From DATKPE01 sp035524335 (lineage in GTDB: Bacteria; Bacteroidota; Ignavibacteria; UBA10030; SZUA-254): DNA of 64,000 bases. Location of the stretch: the NCBI GenBank assembly GCA_035524335.1, contig DATKPE010000010.1, forward strand, positions 1 to 64,000, given 5' to 3'. Position numbers and translations under genes: made by a program. Below the pieces are notes generated by a model. That model was not told where the DNA came from and made no database searches. It saw only the letters and a program-made list of their open reading frames with translations. Positions 9,692 to 18,090 of the stretch are shown one piece after another; the first letter of the stretch is position 1, and each line of letters starts with the position of its first letter.

Positions 9692-10139
9692 AGGGATCAT
9701 CCGGGACCACCAGTTCCTGAAGGGGTTGGATCAGAACACCATTAGTCTTGTCGCCGGTTGTGCGGCGAATGTCCGGTTTGATCCGAACCAACTGCTCTTC
9801 CGCGAGGGGGAGGAGGCGAATGCATTTTATATCATCCGCCAGGGAAAGATCGCCGTCGAAGTCTACGGCGCGGAACGGGGGCCGATCATCATCGACACGC
9901 TGGGAGAGGGGGACATTCTCGGGTGGTCCTGGCTGATTCCGCCCTTCCACTGGCATTTCGACGCGCGGGCAGTCGATCTCACGCGCGCGATCGCGCTCGA
10001 CGGACGCTGTCTCCGCACTAAATGTGAAAGCGATCATAACCTTGGCTACGAGCTCCTGAAACGGTTCGCGCAGGTCATGGAGGACCGGCTTCAGGCGACC
10101 CGTATCCGCCTCCTGGACCTGTATGCTGTCAAATCCTGA
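9678..10139 (+). CDS. Cyclic-nucleotide-binding domain protein inside the hydrogenase operon
   Basis: 153 residues, almost entirely one CRP/FNR-type effector domain. 'LLFREGEEANAFYIIRQGKIAVEV' (residues about 40-62) is the cNMP-domain beta roll, and 'GEGDILGWSWLI' is the phosphate-binding region, with Trp where many family members have the Arg-containing cassette. There is no helix-turn-helix, so it is not a complete transcription factor. GAAGGAG precedes ATG 9678. It overlaps hydB by 14 bases and hydG by 17, so it is made together with the enzyme. It may be a regulatory or scaffolding component of the hydrogenase (inference). Confidence 0.75.
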
Positions 10140-10989
10140 TCTCCGGACTGTTGTCCCCCACGATCTTCCGCCGATGCTGCCGCAGATCTATCAGGTTCAG
10201 CGGGTGATCCGGGAGACCCACGACACCTTCACGCTCGAACTTCTACCGTCGACCCGCTCGCATCATTTTCCCTTCGCCCCCGGGCAGTTCAATATGCTCT
10301 ACATCTTCGGCGTCGGTGAGGTTCCCATTTCAATCAGCGGGGATCCGTCGAAATCGAAACTGCTGGTGCACACGACGAGGGCGGTCGGATCGGTCACCAA
10401 CGCCATGTATCGTCTGAAGAAGGGGGATACGATCGGCATCCGCGGGCCCTACGGATCCTCGTGGCCCATCGGGAAAGCCATCGGAAACGATGTGGTACTT
10501 GTCGCCGGCGGCATCGGTCTTGCACCGCTCCGTCCCGCCGTCTACCAGCTTCTTTCCCGCCGGGAAAAATTCGGCAAAATCGTGATCCTCTACGGAACGA
10601 GGACGCCGGCGGACATCCTCTACCGACGCGAGCTGGAGCAGTGGCGCTCGCGGTTCGACCTGGAGGTCTATATCACGGTCGATCGGGCGATGTCGGGGTG
10701 GCGGGGAAGCGTCGGCGTCGTCACCATGCTCATCCCCAAGGCGCCGTTCGATCCCTCAACGGCGACCGCGCTTGTCTGCGGCCCGGAGATCATGATGCGC
10801 TACGCGGTCACGGAACTCCAGAAACGGGGAGTCAAAACAGAGGATATTTACGTCTCGCTGGAGCGGAACATGAAATGCGGGATCGGACTCTGCGGACACT
10901 GCCAGTACGGACCGGTCTTCATCTGCAGGGACGGAGCCGTTTTTTCCTACAGCGACATCAAACACCTCTTTCCACGGCGGGAGCTTTGA
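10123..10989 (+). CDS. hydG: Sulfhydrogenase-type gamma subunit, FAD/NAD(P)-binding
   Basis: 288 residues, a ferredoxin-NADP reductase-like flavoprotein. An FAD-binding barrel (FAPGQFNMLYIFGVGE) is followed by a nucleotide-binding domain (VAGGIGLAPLRP near residue 128, 'ALVCGPEIMMRYA') and a C-terminal [2Fe-2S] site with Cys in MKCGIGLCGHCQ and VFIC. It passes electrons between the iron-sulfur relay and NAD(P)H. The ATG at 10123 overlaps the preceding gene by 17 bases. A second Met at residue 18 (10174) begins closer to where family members start and is a fair alternative. Confidence 0.87.
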   Translation: MLSNPDLRTVVPHDLPPMLPQIYQVQRVIRETHDTFTLELLPSTRSHHFPFAPGQFNMLYIFGVGEVPISISGDPSKSKLLVHTTRAVGSVTNAMYRLKKGDTIGIRGPYGSSWPIGKAIGNDVVLVAGGIGLAPLRPAVYQLLSRREKFGKIVILYGTRTPADILYRRELEQWRSRFDLEVYITVDRAMSGWRGSVGVVTMLIPKAPFDPSTATALVCGPEIMMRYAVTELQKRGVKTEDIYVSLERNMKCGIGLCGHCQYGPVFICRDGAVFSYSDIKHLFPRREL

Positions 10990-10990
10990 C

Positions 10991-11770
10991 ATGAAACACA
11001 AAACCAAACCAAAGCTGGCGGTCTGGAAATTCGCGTCCTGCGACGGGTGCCAGTTGAGCCTCCTCGACTGTGAAGATGAACTTCTGGCGGTGACCAGCGC
11101 AGTGGAGATCGCCAATTTTCCGGAAGCCTCGAGGGCGGTCAGCAAGGGGCCGTATGATATATCGCTGGTGGAAGGATCGATCACGACGCCGCACGACGCG
11201 GAACGGATCCACCGCGTGCGGCGGCAGTCGAAGATCCTCATCAGCATCGGCGCATGTGCGACCGCCGGCGGGATTCAGGCCCTCCGGAATTTCAGGAACA
11301 TGAAGGAGCTGGTGTCGGCCGTCTACGCCTCTCCGGAATATATCGAAACGCTCGCGAAATCGACTCCGATCGCCGACCATGTCTTTGTCGATTACGAACT
11401 GCGGGGATGCCCCATCAATAAATTCCAGCTTCTCGAAATTGTCAATGCCCTCCTGAACGGGAGAAAGCCGAACATTCCCTCCTACAGCGTCTGCATCGAA
11501 TGCAAACGGCGGGGAATCGTCTGCGGCCTCGTGGCGGTCGGCCCTCCGTGTCTGGGGCCGGTGACCCAGGCGGGATGCAATGCCCTCTGTCCTTCCTTCC
11601 ACCGCGGCTGTTTCGGCTGTTACGGCCCGAAAGAGGCGTGCAACCCCGGTTCCCTCACTGCGCGCTGGCAGGCAGGCGGAATGACGGATGCCGAACTGCT
11701 GAGACTGTTCAGGAGTTTCAATGCGACCGCCGAATCGTTCCGGAAGGAGAGTGAAGTCCATGAAACGTAG
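10991..11770 (+). CDS. hydD: Sulfhydrogenase-type delta subunit, NiFe hydrogenase small subunit
   Basis: 259 residues. The proximal-cluster motif SCDGCQLSLLDCE is at residue 16, followed by IGACATAGG and a Cys-rich second half (CIECKRRGIVC, GPPCLGPVTQAGC, GCFGCYGP) that binds further [4Fe-4S] clusters. There is no Tat signal, so it is cytoplasmic, as expected of group 3. It conducts electrons from the NiFe site in the large subunit. It lies one base after hydG and overlaps hydA by 11 bases. Confidence 0.9.
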   Translation: MKHKTKPKLAVWKFASCDGCQLSLLDCEDELLAVTSAVEIANFPEASRAVSKGPYDISLVEGSITTPHDAERIHRVRRQSKILISIGACATAGGIQALRNFRNMKELVSAVYASPEYIETLAKSTPIADHVFVDYELRGCPINKFQLLEIVNALLNGRKPNIPSYSVCIECKRRGIVCGLVAVGPPCLGPVTQAGCNALCPSFHRGCFGCYGPKEACNPGSLTARWQAGGMTDAELLRLFRSFNATAESFRKESEVHET

Positions 11771-13049
11771 AACCATCAGGGTCGACTACCTCGCCCGCGT
11801 GGAGGGCGAAGGATCGCTTTACCTCAGAATCCAGAAGGGAACCGTCACCGAGGCGAAGTTCAGGATCTTTGAGCCGCCGAGATTTTTCGAGGGATTCCTG
11901 CGCGGCCGGAATTTCGCCGAAGCGCCCGACATCACCGCCCGGATCTGCGGGATCTGTCCAGTGGCCTACCAGATGAGCTCCGTCCATGCCATGGAGCAGG
12001 CGCTCGGAATGACGGTGGATGGACAGCTCAGAGAGCTCCGCCGGCTCCTGTACTGCGGCGAGTGGATCGAGAGCCATGTTCTCCACATCTATTTTCTCCA
12101 TGCCCCGGACTTTCTCGGGTATCAGGATGCGATCCGGATGGCGAAGGATCACGGGGAAACGGTGCAGACCGCGCTCAGGCTGAAAAAAATCGGCAACGAA
12201 ATCATGACGATCGTGGGCGGGCGGGAAATTCATCCCGTCAACGTGCGGGTCGGCGGCTTTTACCGGCTTCCCTCGACTGCCGAACTGCAGACCCTGATCA
12301 AAAAGCTTGAGTGGGCCCGGGAGACCGCCCTCGATGCGGTGCGGTGGACAGCATCGCTCCCGTTCCCCGACTTTGAACAGGATTACGAATTTGTCTCGCT
12401 CCGGCATCCCGAGGAATATCCGCTGAACGAAGGGCGGGTGGTTTCCTCCAAGGGCGTCGACATCCCGGTCCGGGAGTATGAATCGTATTTCATCGAGGAG
12501 CATGTCCGGCATTCACACGCGCTCGCATCGACGATCAAGGACCGCGGGCCGTATTTTGTCGGCCCGCTCGCCCGCTACAACCTGAACTTCGATAAACTCG
12601 GAGAGACAGCGCAGAAAGCCGCCATCGGCGCAGGGCTTGCTCAGAAATGCCAGAATCCGTTCAAGAGCATCGTCGTCCGCGCAGTGGAACTCGTCTATGC
12701 GTGCGAGGAGGCTCTCAGAATCATCCGCGGGTACAAACCGCCCGCCGCGCCGTTCGTCGCGGCATCTCCGCGCGCCGGAGCCGGCATGGGGTGCACGGAA
12801 GCCCCCCGGGGAATCCTCTACCACCGGTACAGGATCGATCAGGATGGATCCATTCTGGAGGCAAAGATCGTCCCTCCGACAGCCCAGAATCAGAAGATGA
12901 TCGAGAGCGATCTCCGGAATTATGCGGCCCGCCACCTCGACCTGTCGGACGACACCCTGACCTGGCAATGTGAACAGGCGGTCAGGAATTACGACCCATG
13001 TATCTCGTGCGCAACCCACTTTCTCAAGGTGCGGATAGACCGTGACTGA
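11760..13049 (+). CDS. hydA: Sulfhydrogenase-type alpha subunit, NiFe hydrogenase large subunit
   Basis: 429 residues. It carries the NiFe active site that oxidises or produces H2; group 3b enzymes use NADP(H), and some reduce sulfur. Both nickel-binding Cys pairs are present: RICGICP near residue 61 and DPCISCATH close to the C-terminus. Only about nine residues follow that His, the peptide expected to be removed by the protease encoded next. The start is ATG 11760 (MKRRTIRVDY), 11 bases inside hydD; the longer frame lacks family support. The stop overlaps the protease start by 8 bases. Confidence 0.92.
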   Translation: MKRRTIRVDYLARVEGEGSLYLRIQKGTVTEAKFRIFEPPRFFEGFLRGRNFAEAPDITARICGICPVAYQMSSVHAMEQALGMTVDGQLRELRRLLYCGEWIESHVLHIYFLHAPDFLGYQDAIRMAKDHGETVQTALRLKKIGNEIMTIVGGREIHPVNVRVGGFYRLPSTAELQTLIKKLEWARETALDAVRWTASLPFPDFEQDYEFVSLRHPEEYPLNEGRVVSSKGVDIPVREYESYFIEEHVRHSHALASTIKDRGPYFVGPLARYNLNFDKLGETAQKAAIGAGLAQKCQNPFKSIVVRAVELVYACEEALRIIRGYKPPAAPFVAASPRAGAGMGCTEAPRGILYHRYRIDQDGSILEAKIVPPTAQNQKMIESDLRNYAARHLDLSDDTLTWQCEQAVRNYDPCISCATHFLKVRIDRD

Positions 13050-13542
13050 CACACCAGCGCGGGATCCGGCGGGAGGGATGCGTCTCGTCATCGGTATCGG
13101 GTCGCCCTACCGGTCGGATGATGCAGCCGGTCTCCGGACTGCCGACATTCTGTCCGGCATGAGTCTGGCAGGTGCCGTCGTCCGGAAGGAGGAGCGCGAC
13201 GGATTCGCCATGATGGACGCATGGGAGGGGGCCGGCGAAGTCATTCTTATTGATGCAATGTCTTCCGGTCTTCCGCCGGGCACCGTAAGAAAATTTTACG
13301 GGGAACAGATCCGGAGCGATCGTCGGGCGCTTCGCTGTTCCATTCATGGTTTCGGTCTTGCCGAAGCGGTGGAGCTGTCCGAACTGATGGGCACCCTCCC
13401 CCGGCGATTATCGATATTCGGCATCGAAGGAACCTCTTTTGAAACCGGCACGCGTATTTCCGCGGCCGTGCTGAAAGGATGCGGAGAGGCGGCGAATGAA
13501 ATTGCCGGCATCCTGCGAATCCCCGCCGGGAACCCGGTCTGA
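13042..13542 (+). CDS. NiFe hydrogenase maturation protease
   Basis: 166 residues, HyaD/HycI/HoxW family. It removes the C-terminal peptide of the large subunit after nickel insertion. 'VIGIGSPYRSDDAAG' near residue 16 carries the first metal-binding acid of the family, and 'VILIDAMSSGLPPGT' the second. 'SIHGFGLAEAV' matches the conserved His region. The GTG at 13042 overlaps hydA by 8 bases. An ATG at 13078 (MRLVIGIG) is an equally reasonable start, but its GGGAGG is too close. It is the last gene of the hydrogenase operon. Confidence 0.88.
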   Translation: MTDTPARDPAGGMRLVIGIGSPYRSDDAAGLRTADILSGMSLAGAVVRKEERDGFAMMDAWEGAGEVILIDAMSSGLPPGTVRKFYGEQIRSDRRALRCSIHGFGLAEAVELSELMGTLPRRLSIFGIEGTSFETGTRISAAVLKGCGEAANEIAGILRIPAGNPV

Positions 13543-13857
13543 TGCCATCAGCCGCTCACCACGGTTTTCTCTGAATTTTCCGACTCGGGAGGGATAGCGC
13601 CGTTCTCACCCATGAGAAGGGTCTCCGGGCTTTTTTACAGGTATGAAATGTCCGGCCGCCGGGGTGTCGTTTAAACGGATGATGCCGGTGAGGGAAATCC
13701 GATTTCATGGCGCGCTTCTTGTTTCGTTTCCCCCCGGAAATGGGCGCGCGTACGTCATGAGACAGGCGCCCGAACGCGACTTTTGTGTTCCAGGATATTC
13801 CCGGCGTTTCGGTTGATATCCCGGGCCGCCGCGACAACCTACCATCCCGAGGATTGT
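13543..13857. other. Intergenic region before the transketolase-like gene
   Basis: About 315 bases. No supported gene: a minus-strand frame here has no ribosome site and no family signature. A degenerate sigma-54-like TGGCGCGCTTCTTGT at 13708-13722 has GG-N10-GT spacing but departs from consensus at both elements. No clear terminator was found. Confidence 0.35.
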
Positions 13858-16293
13858 ATGAAAAAATTCGATCTTACCGCGATACCATATTCACAGGGAC
13901 CTGCGGCACAGCGCCGCGCCCGATATTACGACATCTCCGCGCTCCCGCCGGCCATGCTCCAGGTGCTCACCCCCGGGGAGGCCGAGTTTTTCGAGCGGGC
14001 CGATCTGATCTACAGGACGCTCTGTTCGATAATGTATAATTATGTTCCAACATCGGGTCACCCCGGCGGAAGCATCTCCTCGGGCAGAATTGTCGCCATG
14101 CTCCTGTACCGGACGATGTCGTATGATTTTTCGGATCCCGACCGGCGGGACAACGATATGATCTCCTATGCGGCAGGCCATAAGGCAATGGGATTGTATG
14201 CGATGTGGGCTCTCCGGAATGAAATGGTCAGACTCGGAGGGATCGACGGTCTCCTGGCGCCCGAACGCCGTCAGCTCAGGCTCGAGGATCTTCTCGGTTT
14301 CCGGAGAAATCCCACGAACGACACGCCGTTGTTCAAACAACACCATGCCAAGGCGCTCGATGGTCATCCGACCAGCGCCACCCCCTTCATTCAGATCGCG
14401 ACGGGAGCCAGCGGGGTCGGTATCGGGGCTTCGCTCGGTCTCGCACTCGGCGCGATGGATATCTTCAGGGCCAATCCGCCGTTCGTGCATCTCATCGAAG
14501 GTGAGGGGGGGATGACGCCCGGCCGCGTCCACGAAGCCCTCGCCGCCGCCGCAACATCTCAGCTTTCGAACGCCGTTCTGCACGTCGACTGGAACCAGGC
14601 GTCGATCGATTCCAACAAAGTCTGCCGCGAGGACGGCACACCGGGCGATTATGTCCAGTGGAACCCCGTGGACCTCTGTCTGCTTCAGGACTGGAACGTG
14701 GTCTATGTCCCGGACGGGCACAACATTCAGCAGGTTGCCGCCGCCCAGCAGCTGTCGCTGTCGATCGGCAACAATCAGCCGACCGCGGTCGTCTACAGAA
14801 CGAAGAAAGGGTGGAGGTACGGCGTGGAGGGGCGTGAATCGCACGGCGCCGGCCATAAATTCTGTTCCGATGCCTTCTATGCATCGCTCCGCGAATTCGA
14901 GGAGCACTTCGGGACTGCCTTCCCGCGATTCGATGGAACTGGTTCTCCCGCGACGGTTGAGGAAAAATACTTCGAATGCCTCATGGTCATCAGACGGGTT
15001 CTGGAACAGAACCAGCGGATCCCGCAGAGTGCGGCGACAGCCGTCAGATCATCCAGGGACCGGCTGGTGGAGTTGAAGCGCACTCCGCGCCCGGACGCGC
15101 CGAAACTCGGCGTGCTCTACACCTCGGACGATATTTCCCCCGTCACGGTGCCGAAGGAACTGCAGTTCGCTCCCGGGACCTCGGTAACTCTGCGCGAAGC
15201 GCTGGGCAAGGCGCTCAATGTCGTCAATACGACGACGAAAGGCGCCGTTCTCTCCTCCGCCGCCGACCTCCTCGGCTCGACGAGCGTCAACCTCGTCAAC
15301 CGCGGATTCTCCGAAGGGTTCTATAACGCGGTGTCCAACCCCGGATCCCGCCTCATCTCCATAGGCGGCATCTGCGAGGATGCCATGGGAGCGATGATGG
15401 CCGGACTGGCGAGCTACGGATTTCACATCGGCGTGACCTCTTCCTACAGCGCGTTTATCGCCGCACTCGAACATGTTGCGGCGCGGCTCCACGGCATCGG
15501 ACAGCAGACCCGGCAGGCGGTGACGGGCGAACCGTACAAGACGTGGATCATGATCAACGCGCACGCCGGAGTCAAAACGGGAGAGGACGGACCCACGCAC
15601 GCCGATCCCCAGGCGCTCCAGCTCCTTCAGGAATGTTTCCCCGGCAAGGTTCTTATCTCCCTGACGCCCTGGGATCCGCAGGAAATCTGGCCTCTGCTGG
15701 TGGAATCGCTCAAACAGCGCCCCGCGATCCTTGCCCCCTTTGTCACACGACCGGCGGAGAAGATCCTCGACCGCACGGCGCTCGGCCTGCCCCCGGCAGC
15801 CGCGGCCGTCAAGGGAATCTACCCGATCCGGAAAGCAGTGCCCGGCAAGACTCCGTATCACGGCACCATCGTCCTGCAGGGGAACGGCGTCGCAAGCATC
15901 TTCATCAACGACGTGCTCCCCGGGATTGCGGAACGCGGCCTGAACATGAACATCTATTACATCACCAGCGTCGAACTCTTCCGGCTCCTGCCGCCGCAGG
16001 AACAGGAGGCGATCTTCCCCGAGGCGCTTACATACGATGCCATGGGGATCACCGACTTCACGCTCCCGACACTCTATCAGTGGGTGAGGAGCAACGACGG
16101 TCTCCGCCGTTCCCTTCATTCTTTCCGCGCGGGGCATTACCTCGGCAGTGGATCCGCCGCAAAGGTCCTTGAGGAGGCTGGCGTCAATGCCGCGGGTCAG
16201 CTCGCTTCCGTCCTTGCCTATGCACAGGAGATGGAAAAGCGGGGAGGCAATGCGCCGACGCCGAAACGCGCGCCGGCGTACGAAGCGCACTGA
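13858..16293 (+). CDS. Transketolase-like thiamine-diphosphate enzyme
   Basis: 811 residues, longer than ordinary transketolase (about 620-670). The N-terminal thiamine-diphosphate domain has PTSGHPGGSISS near residue 62 and the cofactor motif GEGGMTPGRVHEALA (about residue 215) leading to DWNQASID. A pyrimidine-binding domain follows around residues 440-640 (GICEDAMGAMMAGLASYG, then HAGVKTGEDGPTH), then a transketolase C-terminal domain. It probably moves two-carbon ketol groups in the pentose phosphate pathway, but the extra length leaves room for a different donor. ATG 13858 has GAGG at five bases. A strong terminator follows. Confidence 0.8.
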   Translation: MKKFDLTAIPYSQGPAAQRRARYYDISALPPAMLQVLTPGEAEFFERADLIYRTLCSIMYNYVPTSGHPGGSISSGRIVAMLLYRTMSYDFSDPDRRDNDMISYAAGHKAMGLYAMWALRNEMVRLGGIDGLLAPERRQLRLEDLLGFRRNPTNDTPLFKQHHAKALDGHPTSATPFIQIATGASGVGIGASLGLALGAMDIFRANPPFVHLIEGEGGMTPGRVHEALAAAATSQLSNAVLHVDWNQASIDSNKVCREDGTPGDYVQWNPVDLCLLQDWNVVYVPDGHNIQQVAAAQQLSLSIGNNQPTAVVYRTKKGWRYGVEGRESHGAGHKFCSDAFYASLREFEEHFGTAFPRFDGTGSPATVEEKYFECLMVIRRVLEQNQRIPQSAATAVRSSRDRLVELKRTPRPDAPKLGVLYTSDDISPVTVPKELQFAPGTSVTLREALGKALNVVNTTTKGAVLSSAADLLGSTSVNLVNRGFSEGFYNAVSNPGSRLISIGGICEDAMGAMMAGLASYGFHIGVTSSYSAFIAALEHVAARLHGIGQQTRQAVTGEPYKTWIMINAHAGVKTGEDGPTHADPQALQLLQECFPGKVLISLTPWDPQEIWPLLVESLKQRPAILAPFVTRPAEKILDRTALGLPPAAAAVKGIYPIRKAVPGKTPYHGTIVLQGNGVASIFINDVLPGIAERGLNMNIYYITSVELFRLLPPQEQEAIFPEALTYDAMGITDFTLPTLYQWVRSNDGLRRSLHSFRAGHYLGSGSAAKVLEEAGVNAAGQLASVLAYAQEMEKRGGNAPTPKRAPAYEAH

Positions 16294-16317
16294 CGCCGCC
16301 GCATCTCAGTTCCTGAC

Positions 16318-16350
16318 AAAGGGGACAGCCAATGGCGCCGTCCCCTTTTT
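16318..16350 (+). terminator. Rho-independent terminator after the transketolase-like gene
   Basis: AAAGGGGAC and GTCCCCTTT form the outer stem, with an inner GCC/GGC pair, followed by more Ts. Confidence 0.85.
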
Positions 16351-16464
16351 CTTTTCCCGCCCGCCCTGACGGTCGGCAGGGGAATTCTGTCCGATTTTTC
16401 CACAGGATGATAGACCGCGACCCCCTCCCCGTCATCTCATTATTAATAATGGAATTTCGTGCGA

Positions 16465-16480
16465 TCGAAAAACATTTCGA
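16465..16480 (+). promoter_or_regulatory. Inverted repeat, possible activator-binding site for hemN
   Basis: TCGAAA-AACA-TTTCGA is a perfect 6+4+6 inverted repeat about 140 bases upstream of the predicted sigma-54 start, a usual distance for an NtrC-type upstream activator site. Function is inferred from position only. Confidence 0.4.
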
Positions 16481-16592
16481 AAAAATATCATTATTGAGAA
16501 TATTAAAACAGAGGTTATCAAAATTGTGATTATTTCCAAAGAAATGTATATTCCCGGGAGAGGTTCCTCTCAATTTTAAGATAATTTTCGGA

Positions 16593-16608
16593 TGGCACAC
16601 CATTTGTC
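16593..16608 (+). promoter_or_regulatory. Sigma-54-like promoter of hemN
   Basis: TGGCACACCATTTGT keeps TGGCAC and the 10-base gap, but the -12 dinucleotide is GT rather than GC. The predicted start near 16619 gives a leader of about 58 bases. Confidence 0.6.
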
Positions 16609-16676
16609 CATTAAGAAGCATATTCCGGAGATCATCCGGTACCGGCTCATAGATCAATGAAGGAGTGCTGTCATCA

Positions 16677-18056
16677 ATGGATAACGATGTTCTTCAGCTG
16701 ATCCGCAAATACGAGTGCAGCGGGCCCCGCTACACCAGCTATCCGCCCGCGCCTGTTTTTTCGCCGTCATTCGGACCCGATGAATATGAGACTGCCATCA
16801 GGGAAACGGAGGAACGGCCCGCGAACAAACAGATCTCCCTCTACGTTCACATTCCCTTCTGCGACACCCTCTGTTATTTCTGCGGCTGTACGACGGTCAT
16901 CACGCGGAACCGCGAGCAGATGGACACCTATCTCCGGTATCTGCTGAAGGAGATCGACATGCTTGCGCCGCGGATCGGGAAGGAACGGGAAGTTGTGCAG
17001 ATCCACTGGGGCGGCGGAACGCCCACCTATCTCACCCCCGCCCAGATCAGACTCCTCGGATCGCGGATACGGGAACGGTTCCATGTGTCGGATGCGTCGG
17101 AGAACAGCGTGGAGGTGGATCCGCGCGACCTGACCCGCGATCATCTGGCGGCACTCCGGGAAACCGGCTTCAACCGGATCAGTCTCGGTGTCCAGGATTT
17201 TGATCCGAAGGTCCAGCGTGCGGTGAACCGTCTGCAGGATGAAGCGCTGACGCGGCGGGTGATCGACTGGAGCCGTGAGCTGGGATTCCGGAGCCTCAAT
17301 CTCGATCTCATCTACGGTTTACCGTTCCAGACCGTCGATTCATTCGCGGCGACCCTCCGGAAAATCATCGATATTGCCCCGGAGCGTCTGGCCGTCTACA
17401 ATTTTGCCCATGTTCCCTGGATGAAGAAACACCAGATTCTGATTCATCCGGAGGATCTCCCGTCCGGGGCCGAGAAACTGTCGCTGCTCATGATGACCAT
17501 CGATACCCTCTCCGCCGCGGGCTATCTCTACATCGGCATGGATCATTTCGCCCGCCCGGATGACGAGCTGGCGGTGGCCCAGCGGGAGAGGACGCTTCAC
17601 CGCAATTTCCAGGGGTATTCGACGAAGGCCGGTTCGGACATGTATGCGTTCGGGATGTCGTCCATCGGTCATTTCGGTTCCGTCTATGCCCAGAACCATA
17701 AGACGCTACTCGAGTATCAGACGGCGATCGAGCGGGGGCGGTTTGCGACTCACGCCGGATACCGGATGACCGCCGACGATAAACTCCGGAAACACGTCAT
17801 CATGCGTCTCATGTGCCATCTCTACCTCGATATTCCCGAGACCGAGTCGGCCTTCGGGATCGATTTCCACACTGCATTCGCCGCGGAACTGGAAAAACTC
17901 ATCTCCCTGCAGAACGACGGTCTGCTGACCATCGGCCGCGATGCGGTGGAAATATCCGACACGGGGCGCCTGTTCCTGAGAAACATCGCGATGTGCTTCG
18001 ATGCCCATCTTCCGGCCATGCGCACCCAGCGTCCGCTCTTTTCGAAAACGGTGTGA
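16677..18056 (+). CDS. hemN: Oxygen-independent coproporphyrinogen III oxidase
   Basis: 459 residues. This radical SAM enzyme makes protoporphyrinogen IX without oxygen, a late heme step. The HemN signature VHIPFCDTLCYFCGC (CxxxCxxC plus the extra Cys) is near residue 60, after the conserved GPRYTSYPPA; 'HWGGGTPTYL' and 'SLGVQDFDPKVQRAVNR' are also typical of true HemN rather than HemW. ATG 16677 lies 11 bases after AAGGAG; an upstream in-frame GTG overlaps that site and is rejected. Its product feeds the many heme proteins encoded downstream, which fits sigma-54 control shared with them. Confidence 0.92.
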   Translation: MDNDVLQLIRKYECSGPRYTSYPPAPVFSPSFGPDEYETAIRETEERPANKQISLYVHIPFCDTLCYFCGCTTVITRNREQMDTYLRYLLKEIDMLAPRIGKEREVVQIHWGGGTPTYLTPAQIRLLGSRIRERFHVSDASENSVEVDPRDLTRDHLAALRETGFNRISLGVQDFDPKVQRAVNRLQDEALTRRVIDWSRELGFRSLNLDLIYGLPFQTVDSFAATLRKIIDIAPERLAVYNFAHVPWMKKHQILIHPEDLPSGAEKLSLLMMTIDTLSAAGYLYIGMDHFARPDDELAVAQRERTLHRNFQGYSTKAGSDMYAFGMSSIGHFGSVYAQNHKTLLEYQTAIERGRFATHAGYRMTADDKLRKHVIMRLMCHLYLDIPETESAFGIDFHTAFAAELEKLISLQNDGLLTIGRDAVEISDTGRLFLRNIAMCFDAHLPAMRTQRPLFSKTV

Positions 18057-18090
18057 GCAGGATGACGGCGACGACGGGAAGGATGACGCG

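Larger units (their letters stand above)
16294..16676. other. A+T-rich control region upstream of hemN
   Basis: About 380 bases. After the terminator the sequence becomes strikingly A+T-rich. It holds the inverted repeat at 16465 and the sigma-54-like promoter at 16593. No gene is seen. Confidence 0.5.

Noticed and set aside
13708..13722. TGGCGCGCTTCTTGT as a sigma-54 promoter for the transketolase-like gene
   Set aside because: Both elements deviate from consensus, and the gene has no obvious link to the other sigma-54 targets.
13556..13837. A 93-codon minus-strand frame in the gap before the transketolase-like gene
   Set aside because: No ribosome site, a basic low-complexity product and no partner gene.
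15049..16290. Long minus-strand frames opposite the transketolase-like gene and opposite the Rieske/cytochrome b genes (28734-30185)
   Set aside because: No start signals or family features; they are shadows of high G+C genes.
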